Shown: in pieces, positions 8,886-18,400 of the stretch
Position numbering within the stretch: position 1 is the stretch's first letter
Layout: every line of letters starts with the position of its first letter
NCBI RefSeq assembly: GCF_031882575.1
Contig: NZ_CP134772.1
Coordinates: 4,359,001-4,423,000, forward strand
DNA length: 64,000 nucleotides
From: Pseudomonas sp. VD-NE ins
GTDB lineage: Bacteria; Pseudomonadota; Gammaproteobacteria; Pseudomonadales; Pseudomonadaceae
Direction: 5' to 3'
Notes under the pieces: model-generated
The model's database searches: none
Seen by the model: the letters and a program-made list of their open reading frames with translations, nothing else
Told to the model about the DNA's origin: nothing
Translations under genes and position numbers: made by a program

Positions 8886-10885
8886 GCTGGCGCGGCCTCG
8901 CAAATCTGGCAGCGCGCAGGGCGCTTCGAAACCAGTGCCTGTCGCTGTTGACCCGGATCAAATGCGACCGTCAACAACGGCACCGCCCCCGGCACCAACG
9001 GCTCCGCCGCCATTCCCAGTGCAGGCACACCACCCTGAACAATCGGCACGCTGCTGAAAATCCCCTCCGGCCCCAACGTCAACCAATGCCCGCCGGCCTT
9101 GATCGTCACATGGGTGCCGCCGTCGATGACCACTTGCTGACCGGCACCGAGGTGGATTTCCTGGCCGGCGCTGAGCCGCTGGCTGGCGACCCGAATGTGG
9201 CGGTCGCCTTGCACCCACAGGTGATCGTCCTGCTTGAGTTCGGTCAGGCGATTGCCGTGGGTCACATGGTGTTCGTCGCTGCGCAGCTCCTGGCTGCTGA
9301 TACCACCAACGACCAGGGTGTGTTGATTGTCGACTTGCACACGCTGGTCATTCAGCACGCGTTGCGCAAAGTCGCGCTGGGCGCGAATGGCGATTTCTTC
9401 GGCGCCTTTGCGGTCTTCGATGCGCAGCTCGTTGTAGCCACCGCCGCCGGGACTGCTCTGGCTGCGAAAAATGCTGCGCGTCTGTTCGGCCGGCAGGTCC
9501 AGCGGCACCGGCGTCGCCGCGTTGGGCAAGCACGCCAGCACGAACGGCTTGTCTGGATCGCCCTCGGTAAACCCGACCAGCACCTCCATGCCGACGCGGG
9601 GAATCTGCACGCTGCCGTATCGGGCATGGGCCCAGCCGGTGGTGACGCGCAACCAGCAACTGGATTGTTCATCGAGTTGCCCTTCGCGGTCCCACAACAA
9701 CTGGACCTTCACCCGGCCATACGCATCGCAGTAGATTTCTTCGCCTGGCGGCCCCGTCACCACGGCGTGCTGATTGCCGCTGATGCGCGATTTGGGATGT
9801 TCGAGTGCGGGACGAAAATTGACCTCCCATGGCGTCGCGACGAAGTGGTTCCGGTAGCCCTGAGTCAAGCCGTCCGCTGGGCTTTCGACACTCGCCGACT
9901 CCTCCAGCACCTGCGGTTGTCGACCTAGATGTTTGACGCTGGTCAGCAACCATAAACCGTTGTAATCGGCGCGCGGGTGTTCACGCATGTCGACGAAACT
10001 GCCACTGCGCAGCAGGGTCTGGTCACTGCGCCCGTGGCTCTGCCGGTAATCGGCACGATGGCGTTCAAGGGCTCGCTGGCTCAGGTGTTTGCCGCGATCA
10101 CGGTGGGTGAACTGCCCGGGAAAAGCGTAATCCTCAAGCGCTGGCACCCGCGCTTCTTTGGCTTCGGCATCCAGTTGCACGTTGGGTTTTTCAAAGTGGT
10201 AATCACGGCGACTGACCTGCGTGGTGCGCGTTTCCAGGCGCACGTTGAAACGGTCGATCACTGCCGCGTCGGCAACCATGCCGCTGCCCTGTTTATAGGC
10301 CGTGGGCTGGGCTGGCGGGAGGAAAACGCTTTGATCGTCACCGAACACCAGCAGGTGCCCATCGCGGCGGTGCTGGAAATGAAAGTGAATGCCTTCTTCC
10401 TCGCACAAGCGCTGAATGAAGTGCAGGTCGGTCTCGGCGAACTGCACGCAGTAGCTGCGAGGTTGATAGTCGGCACTGAGCTGGAAACGCCAGGCATCCG
10501 CTTGCATGCCGTGGTCACCCAACACCCTCGCGATGATGTGCGGCACGCTCTGTTGCTGAAAGATTCGCTGGTTATGTCGATGCGCCAGGTAGGCCAGATG
10601 CGGCACCAGAGTGATCTGGTAGCGGGTCAGGCGTTTGCCCGAGTCGCCTTGGGCAATTCGATAGACCTGCCCATGAATGCCAGCGCCGTCGGCACCGAAG
10701 CACAGGAAGGCGGGACGGTGCAGCAAGGATTCGAGATCAAGGTCGGGCCGCTCGCTGACCACGTCCAGTTCGACCTCATAGATTCGATTGAGCGCCTCCT
10801 TCGCGCTGAACTCGAAGACCTGGAGTTCATGGAAAAAACCGTCGATATCGAGTCTGAACATCACGGACTTGCCAGCAGTCAGCAT
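8882..10885 (-). CDS. vgrG: VgrG (TssI) spike protein of T6SS
   Basis: About 667 residues. Forms the trimeric puncturing tip of the T6SS. The gp27-like head covers roughly residues 10-370, the OB-fold/gp5 region with the SPGGGGYNELRIED signature starts near 490, and the beta-helix needle follows (about 500-620). The C-terminal tail after the needle is short and ends in a CxxC (CQIC) four residues from the stop, which may serve effector or PAAR docking. The ATG at 10885 has AGGGA seven bases upstream; ATGs at 10891 and 10861 are in frame but less well placed. First gene of the leftward cassette vgrG, adaptor, effector, DUF6708. No other T6SS core genes are nearby, so it is an orphan vgrG island. 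Confidence 0.93.
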   Translation of the reverse strand: MLTAGKSVMFRLDIDGFFHELQVFEFSAKEALNRIYEVELDVVSERPDLDLESLLHRPAFLCFGADGAGIHGQVYRIAQGDSGKRLTRYQITLVPHLAYLAHRHNQRIFQQQSVPHIIARVLGDHGMQADAWRFQLSADYQPRSYCVQFAETDLHFIQRLCEEEGIHFHFQHRRDGHLLVFGDDQSVFLPPAQPTAYKQGSGMVADAAVIDRFNVRLETRTTQVSRRDYHFEKPNVQLDAEAKEARVPALEDYAFPGQFTHRDRGKHLSQRALERHRADYRQSHGRSDQTLLRSGSFVDMREHPRADYNGLWLLTSVKHLGRQPQVLEESASVESPADGLTQGYRNHFVATPWEVNFRPALEHPKSRISGNQHAVVTGPPGEEIYCDAYGRVKVQLLWDREGQLDEQSSCWLRVTTGWAHARYGSVQIPRVGMEVLVGFTEGDPDKPFVLACLPNAATPVPLDLPAEQTRSIFRSQSSPGGGGYNELRIEDRKGAEEIAIRAQRDFAQRVLNDQRVQVDNQHTLVVGGISSQELRSDEHHVTHGNRLTELKQDDHLWVQGDRHIRVASQRLSAGQEIHLGAGQQVVIDGGTHVTIKAGGHWLTLGPEGIFSSVPIVQGGVPALGMAAEPLVPGAVPLLTVAFDPGQQRQALVSKRPARCQICEAAPA

Positions 10886-11050
10886 CCACATTTCCCTGTG
10901 TCTGTTTAAGACACAAGACTGTGGGGGGCGACGGCTGAATCGGTGAAGTCAGATGATTCGATGTTTGACGTAAGGTTTTTCTGACTAGGGAGAAACGGTC
11001 GACCTCAGGCCATGTTTCCTACAGACATGACCGCGACTTTTTCCCCGTGC

Positions 11051-11077
11051 AAAAAAAAACCGCCCTTACGGGCGGCT
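11051..11077 (-). terminator. Rho-independent terminator (copy of the autotransporter terminator)
   Basis: On the minus strand a GCCGCCC-GTAA-GGGCGG hairpin is followed by a run of at least nine T. It is nearly identical to the hairpin at 12442-12468 and lies at the same distance from a copy of the autotransporter stop codon. It now probably terminates the gene at 11229-12074. Confidence 0.85.
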
Positions 11078-11097
11078 AAAAGTGCTTCGACCCTAAA

Positions 11098-11184
11098 TCA
11101 GAAGCCAAGGCTGAAGCTGATGGTCATCGCGTGGTCGTTGCTGTCGTTGGACAGTTGGCCGGAGTAGCCGACGCCCAGTTTGTC
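11098..11184 (-). pseudogene. 3'-end fragment of a second autotransporter copy
   Basis: About 29 codons encoding the last beta-strands of an autotransporter barrel (KLGVGYSGQLSNDSND, then ending in SFSLGF and a stop). The stretch is almost base-for-base identical to 12489-12575, the end of the giant autotransporter gene, with only a couple of substitutions. The similarity also includes the terminator and stops abruptly near 11184. No start and no reading frame lead into it. It is either a leftover of a tandem paralogue or the duplicated edge of an insertion. The remainder of the gap 10886-11050 holds the vgrG upstream region, in which I see no recognisable site. Confidence 0.85.
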
Positions 11185-11228
11185 TGGCAAGGAAGAAAGG
11201 TAATGATGCCCTTCTCTCCAGCAAGTTC

Positions 11229-12074
11229 CTAGACTGCCGCATCCACAACTTCGGTAACAAAGTCAAAAAGAAAGTCCAAGCCAATATCTCCAAAATCCAG
11301 ATTCCATTTTGGCGCAGAATCAAGAACCCAACTACAAACAATAGGATAATTTGAATCAAGACCATACTCAGCAATCAACTTGTTCGCACCCGAAAGTTCG
11401 ATTTTCTGATTTTCATCCACCTTCGCAACTGTGCCCGTCGCAACCACTGCGTACAACAGATTTTTATAATGCCGACCCTCCCCTCCCCCCTCAATCAGCT
11501 TTCGATCTATTAGACCTAAAGAAGAAAAGTTCGAGTACACCATCTTTCTTATTGCCTGATAATAACGCCTTGCCCCGTTTGGATCACCGGCACCCGACCT
11601 GATTCCAAGATCAATTCTCCCTTTAAAGTACGAAAGCACCAATCTTGCCAAATCATCCGGAGTGTAATTATCAATATCCACATTCACCGTGCACATTCGA
11701 TAGTTGTCCATACCGAGAAAGTTAAACACTCTGAATGGCTGAATTCTCGGTTGGCGCGGTAAAGCTGATGGTCCTTGAGCACGAAAGCGTTGTTGAACAG
11801 CACCACTTACAAATAACCCATCAATGTAATACCAAGAAGTCGTTACATCAGCTCGGCATTCACACCAACCATCAAAACGACCCTCACCATAATATTTTTT
11901 ATCCATGTCTCCTGTATCAAGTGGATCAAATATATTCTCAGCAGCTATATGCATTTTTCGATCTTCCCGCCAATCTGGGTCGGGCTTACTCTCCGAAACC
12001 ATCACCCGTATTACTTGATTGATCCATAGACCATGAGCTGCCTCTACAGCATACAAGTTCGCCCAAGTTTTCAT
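11229..12074 (-). CDS. Unknown protein in AT-rich segment between direct repeats
   Basis: 281 residues. I do not recognise the family. ATG 12074 has GAGAGG about eight bases upstream; a longer frame to 12113 lacks a site. No signal peptide or membrane helix. The protein is mixed alpha/beta and acidic towards the C-terminus, with several Trp and Tyr residues (TSWYYIDG, YKNLLYAVV, CSWVLDSAPKW). A NVDIDNY stretch near residue 130 and a GGGEG loop near 205 are notable. Codon usage is far more AT-rich than its neighbours, a sign of recent transfer. It is flanked by direct repeats of the neighbouring autotransporter 3' end. Its position beside a vgrG island suggests a cargo or orphan immunity-type gene, but that is only context. 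Confidence 0.6.
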   Translation of the reverse strand: MKTWANLYAVEAAHGLWINQVIRVMVSESKPDPDWREDRKMHIAAENIFDPLDTGDMDKKYYGEGRFDGWCECRADVTTSWYYIDGLFVSGAVQQRFRAQGPSALPRQPRIQPFRVFNFLGMDNYRMCTVNVDIDNYTPDDLARLVLSYFKGRIDLGIRSGAGDPNGARRYYQAIRKMVYSNFSSLGLIDRKLIEGGGEGRHYKNLLYAVVATGTVAKVDENQKIELSGANKLIAEYGLDSNYPIVCSWVLDSAPKWNLDFGDIGLDFLFDFVTEVVDAAV

Positions 12075-12411
12075 AAACACCTCTCTACCAGTTATAAAAT
12101 CCAGACCGCACACAGGTAGAGAATGAACCTCACATAAAAAATGTCACCTGTCAGAAATGACAGTACTTTAGAAGTATTTGAAGTAAAAAGACCGATCAAC
12201 ACCATAAAAAAATATAGTCATTGTCATCTCTGACAAAAGAGCAATAAAAACTTTAGATAAAACTGTAAAACACATTATAAAATCCGTGTTCTGTATGGAT
12301 AGGATACAACGCACCCTACCCTGTATTTTCAAGGCGATGACCTGGTTCGCACTATGAATCTGCTCTAAACATCCACGTCACCATAGCTTGAACTCTTATA
12401 TGAAAAGCACA

Positions 12412-12439
12412 GATCAAAAGATCGTCCGATCTTTTGATC
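12412..12439. repeat. Perfect 28-bp palindrome
   Basis: Two 13-base arms (GATCAAAAGATCG and its complement) around a 2-base centre, directly downstream of the autotransporter terminator. The arm sequence is the same core found in the 'tgcgatcttttgatc' repeat family at 40741-40824, but here the two cores meet in the opposite orientation. It sits in the AT-rich gap 12075-12441, which otherwise holds no gene that I can see. Confidence 0.8.
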
Positions 12440-12441
12440 TT

Positions 12442-12468
12442 AAAAAAAAACCGCCCTCGCGGGCGGCT
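12442..12468 (-). terminator. Rho-independent terminator of the autotransporter gene
   Basis: Minus-strand hairpin GCCGCCCGCGAGGGCGG followed by at least nine T, about 20 bases after the stop codon of the 10.5-kb autotransporter gene. Confidence 0.9.
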
Positions 12469-12488
12469 AAAAGTGCTTCGACCCTAAA

Positions 12489-15400
12489 TCAGAAGCCAAG
12501 GCTGAAGCTGATGGTCATCGCGTGGTCGTTGCTGTCGTTCGACAGTTGGCCGGAGTAGCCGACGCCGAGTTTGCCGGTCGGGCTGATCTGGAAGTCGACA
12601 CCCGCTTCGACGATGGCGCTGTCCTTGGCGATCGGCACGCCCTGGGTGCTAAACGAGGCGCCGCCGTCGATGAAGGTCAGGTCGGCATCGGGCTTGGTGT
12701 CACCGAAGGCATGGCGCCAGCCGATGGCCGCGCGAGGGGTGAATTGCCCGCCGTTGGCCAGGGTGATGACTTTGCCGGCGCGCACGCCGAGGGTCGAGAA
12801 AGTGATGTCTTGATCGGCATCCGCTTCCAGGCGCCCTACTCCGCCCTTTTCCTTGGCTTTGTCGGTGTCGTAGTTGACGTAGGCGAGCCCTGCGAACGGC
12901 TCGAGGGCAATGCCGCCAGCGTCGATGGCGTAACCGACTTCACCGAACACTTGGGCGATGCGCGCGTCGTAGTTGGCTTTCAAGCGATCGTTGTAACTGC
13001 CGACGCTGACGTTGCGTTTGGTCTCGATGTCGTGCCAGCTGTAAGCCGCGCCGAGGCGCACCGCCAAGGCATCGAACTGCGAGTTGAGGTACGCCGCCAG
13101 GTGGTAGCTTTCGACGGTGGCATCCGAGCGACGATCATGCGCATCGAGATCGCTGCGGGTGTAACCGGCGGCCATGCCCACGCGCCACTGGTCATCGAGT
13201 TGCTTGTCGGTGCCGAGCATGAAGCCGCTGAGGTTACGGTCGAGTTTCGCCGCGTTGCTGTCGCCATCCGACTCGCCCCAGGCACCGAGTGCCCGCGCCC
13301 AGCCGACCATTTCACCGTGGCAACCGTTACTGCTCAGTTGGTTGTCACTTGGCGCCAGGGCACGGCGTGGATCATCCGCCTCGCTGCACGACGGTTGGCG
13401 CATGCGATCGTTGACCGCGTCACGCACGTAGCGCGAATCCTCGAGGATGGCACTGGCGGTGCTGGCGTGGATCTCACCCGACAGACTGTCGAAGGCATTA
13501 CGCGCACCGGCGACACTGAGGTTGACGATCTCGTTCTGCAACGCCGCACCTGCCGGGCCGTTGTTCGACAGCGCGGTGGCGGTGCGGAACTGGTTATCGG
13601 TGGCGGCGACATCGGCGAACGAATTGCCATTGCGGCTGACCACCAGGTTCACCGCGCTGGCGTCATATACCAGTGCGCTGTTGAGGAACGCGTATTGCGG
13701 CAGGTCCGCAGCGCTGAAGGTGCCGATAACACCACCGCCCGCGGTGATCAGCGAATACGTGGTGTTGCCGGTGAACGGTGCCAGGGAATTCACTTGCAGC
13801 CCGCCACCCAGCGTTGCCGTGCCGCCGACGGCCAGTGGCGTTGCGGTTGGCGAACTGACCGTCAGCGCCAGCACACCGTCGGAGGCGTTGGTCAGGTTAC
13901 CGGCGACGCTCAGGGTTCCGGCTTCGGCCCCCGAAGCGACAACCCCATGGTTGACCACGGAGCCGACGCTGCCGTTGCCGCTCAGACCCGCGCCGTTGGC
14001 CACGGTGACTTGCGCGCCCAACGAAGCTCGCGCGGCGCGGCTGCCGACTTGCAGCACACCTTGATCGACCGACACGGTACCGCTGAACGGGTTATCTCCG
14101 GTCAACAGCAAGGTACCGGCGCCACGTTTGGCCATCGCCCCGAGACCGCTGAGGACCCCGTTGAACTGACCATTGGCGTTCTGCTGGAACACCAGCGTGG
14201 CGTTGTCGAGGATGTTGCCTTGCAGGCTGGTGGTGTTACCGATCAGCGTACCGCCGCTGACGGTGGTGCCACCGCTGTAGGTGTTGGCACCGCTCAATAC
14301 CAGCGTGCCGGAATCAAGCTTCTCGATACCGCCCGTGCCTACCAGCGGCACGGAAATTTCCGCACTCCCACCGGCATTGACCCGCACCGGTGCAAGGCTG
14401 CCGTCGGCGCCATTGACCGGCGTCAACGTGCCGCCAGCCCCCGGAACCAGGCTGTAGCCGCCGGAGAGGAATTGCAGACCGGTGAAGTTCTGATTGCCCT
14501 GCACGGTAACGGTACCCGCCTGACCGCCGAACACGGCGAACTGACCATTTGACGCCAAGGCTTGAGTACCGCTCGGATCGGTCCAGTTGGTGCCTGGGCC
14601 CCATACACCACTGCCACCACCGATGCTGCCGTCCGGATTGGTAGTGCCACCGTTCCAGAACTGCACCTCACCCGGCGTGCCTTGCACCAGCAGGTTGATC
14701 TGATTGGCAATCGCGGTTTGCAGCGTCAGATTGGCCGCCGACACCGGCAGGCTGCCATACGCCAGACCGTTGTCGGTCAGGTTGCCGCCGTAGCTGAACA
14801 GTTGATAGACGCCGGTGCCGAAACCGCCGGCATTGCTGATGTTCAACGTACCGTCGAGGGTCAGGTTACCGGCGACATTGACCACGGTGGTCGAACTGGC
14901 CGCCGAGCCGAGACTGAAGTCCAGATTGGTCCCCGAGGACAGTGCCAGCGAACCGACCGACAACGGCGTCGCGGTGCCGCCACCGGCCAGCGTCGCACCG
15001 TCGGCCAGTTGCACAGCGCCACCGAGCTGACCGCCACCGCCGATGCTCGCGCCGCTGGCAACGTTGACGTTGGCGCTGTTGAGCACACCGTTGACGATCA
15101 GGTTGCCGGCCTGCACCGAGGTGTTGCCGGTGAAGGTGTTGTTGCCAGTCAGCAGCAACTCACCCGTACCGGTTTTGTTCAGCGTACCGGCGCCGGTGAG
15201 ATTGCCGGTGTAACTGCCATCGGCGTTTTGCTCGAAGGTCAGCGTCGCGTTGTTGACGATCGCACCTTGCAGGCTGCTGGTGTCACCGCGCGTCGTGCCG
15301 CCGTTCAGCGTGGTGCCGCCGCTGTAGATGTTGGCGCCACTGAGGACGAGATCGCCGGCACCGTTTTTCACCAGACTGCCGGAGCCGGTCACAGCACCGA

Positions 15401-18400
15401 TCAGCGTGGTGTTCTGATTGCCGGCGAGGGTCAGTTGCGCGCCAAGGTTGACGGCGTTGGCCAGTTGCAGCGCCGAGCTGCTGTCGAGGGTGCCATTGCC
15501 GGTGACGTTGAGCGCGCCGCTGCTGATCGCACTGTTGTTGCCGAGGACCAGCGTACCGCCGGCGAGTTGAGTGCCGCCGCTGTACGTGTTGCTGCCGTTG
15601 AGGGTCAGGCTCGATGCACCGGCCTTGATCAGGCTGCCACTGCCGCTGACTACACCGCCGAGGGTCAAGGCATTGGAGCCGGCAACGGTCAAGCCACCGT
15701 TGACGACCACGTCGTTGCCCAGCGTAACGGCGCTGTTGCTGTCCAGCGCGGTGCCGTCAGCTGCGGTCAACACACCGGTGCCGAGCGCCGCGTTGTTGCC
15801 GACCACAATCTTGCCGCCGTTGAGTGCGGTGCCGCCGGTGTAGCCGTTGGCCGCGTTGAGCACCAGCGTACCGGTGTCGTATTTGCCCAGCGTTCCGCTG
15901 CCATTGAGCGCCACACCGAGGGTTGCCGTGGCGTTCGGGTCAACCCGCACCGTGGCATTGCCCAGCGAACCGTTGACCAGATTCAGCGAGCCCGCCGTGC
16001 CGTTCACCAGGTTGTAGCCGTCAGTGACGAACTGCATGCCAGTGAGGGTTTGTGCGCCGTTGACGGTGACCGTGCCGGCCGCGCCCTGGAACACCGCGAA
16101 ATTATTGGTCCAGGCCTGGTTGGTGGTGCCGTTGACGTCGGTCCAGTTGGTGGTGCCGGTGCCCCAGGTGCCGCTGCCGCCTTCGACCGAACCGTTGGCC
16201 ACCAGTTGGTTGCCGTCCCAGAACTGCACGGTGACGCCCGGTGCGGTGACCAGCAGGTTGATCTGATTGGCCAGTGCGGTTTGCAGGGTCAGATCGCCCG
16301 GGCTGACGCTGCCTGGCAGTGTGCCGAAGAGCATGCCGTTGTCGGTCAGGCCGCCGGTGTAGTCGATCAGACGATAGACGCCGCTGCCGAAACCACCGAT
16401 ATCACTGACGTTGAGAGTGCCGTCGAGGGTCAGGTTGCCGCCAACGCTGACCAACGCATTGCCGCCACCGGACACCGGTGTACCGAGGCCGACGTCGAAG
16501 CTGGAGTTGCCGTTGAACACCAGCGAACTCACGCTCAGCGTACTGCCGGTGACGCCCGCCAGATGACCGCCATCGGCCACCGTCACGGCACCGGTCAGGG
16601 TGCCGCTGCCGCCGAGGGTGCCACCGTTGTTGACCAGCACATTGCCGCTGGCCAGCGAACCGTTGACCTGCAGCGTACCGGCATTGACGTTGGTATCACC
16701 GGTCATGTCGCTGATGCCGCTGAGGGTCAGGGTGCCGGTGCCGATTTTGCTCAGGCTGCCGTCGCCGCTGAGAATGCCAGCGAAGGTGCTGCTGACGTTG
16801 TTGCCGCCGAGGCTCAGCGTATTGCCGGTGCCGATCAGCGCAGTGCCGCTGCCTGTCAGGCTGGCAAGGCTGCCCGATGCACCGAGATTCAACGCCGCGC
16901 CGCTCGCGAGATTGACCGTGGCGTTGTTGCCCAGCGCCGCGCCACTCAGCGTGGTCAGGCTGCCGGACGCCACATCGAAGGTGCCGCTGAAGGTGTTGTT
17001 GCCGCTCAGTGTCACGTCGGCCAGACCGTTTTTGCTCAACGTGCCGGCGCCGGCAATCACACCGCCAAGGGTCAGGTTGTTGTTACCGGCCAGAGCCAGA
17101 TTGGCGTTGACGTTGAGGTTGTTGGCCAGCACCAGTGGCGCGGAGTTGTCGAGGGTCGAAGCGCCGGCCACCGTCAGCGCGCCGCTGCCCAGAGACGCGC
17201 CCGTACCAAGGGTCAGCGTGCCGGCATTCAGCGTGGTACCGCCGGAGTAAGTATTGATGCCATTGAGGGTCAGGTTCGACGCGCCGTTTTTAATCAAGCC
17301 GCCCGCGCCGCTGACGACGCCCGCGAGGGTCAGGTTGTTGCTGCCGGTGTTGCTCAGATTGGCGTTGAGCACGACGTTGTTGCCCAGGCTCAGCGCGCTG
17401 TTGCTGTCCAGCGCCGAGGCGCCGGCTACGGTGAGGTTGCCCAGGCCCAGCGCCGAGTTGCTGCCAGCGGTCAGCGTGCCCGCGTTCAGGGTGGTGCCGC
17501 CGAGGAAGTTGTTATTGCCGCTGAGGGTCAGGTTGGCGGCGCCGTTTTTGCTCAGGCTGCCGGCGCCGTTGACCGTGCCGGCAAGGGTCAGATCCGCCGT
17601 GCCACCGATGCCGAGATTGCCGGCCAGGTTGACCGCATTGTTTACCGAAACCGCCGTGCTCGCATCCAGTGTGGTGCCGCCCGCCGCGTTCAACGTGCCG
17701 GAGCCCAGCGCCGCATTCGACGCCAGAATCAGTCCGCCGGCATTCAAGGCTACCGGGCCAAGGAAGGCGTTGTTGCCGCCGAGGGTCAGGTTCGCCGTGC
17801 CGGTTTTGATCAGGCCACCGGTGCCGCCAATCACGCCGTTGAGAATCAGTGCATTGCTGCCGACCACGGTGAGGTTACCGTTGAGCGTCGCCGCGTTGGC
17901 CAGTGTCACCGCCGCGTTACTGTCCAGTTGCGTACCGGCATTCGCCGTCAACGTACCGGTGCCGAGTGCGGTGTTGCTGCCGACGATGATCTTGCCGCCG
18001 TCCAGTTGCGTGCCGCCGGTATAGGTGTTGGCACCACCGAGCACCAGAGTGCCGGCGTCGAGTTTATTAAGGATGCCGCTGCCATCGATATTGGCATTAA
18101 TCGTCGCGGTCACGCCCGGATCGACGCGCAACGAAGTGGTGCCGCCGGTGCCGTTAACCGCTGTGAGTTGCCCCGCTGCACCGTTGACCACGTTGTAGCC
18201 GTCGGTGAGGAACTGCATGCCAGTGAACGCCTGCGTGCCGTTCACCGTCACCGTGCCGGCGGTGCCCTGGAACACCGCGAAGTCGCCGGCCCACGGTTGG
18301 TTGACCAAACCGTTGGCATCGGTCCAGTTGGTGCCGACCGCATTCCACGTGCCGCTGCCGCCATCGACCACACCGTTGGCGATGGTCTGGCTGCCGTCCC

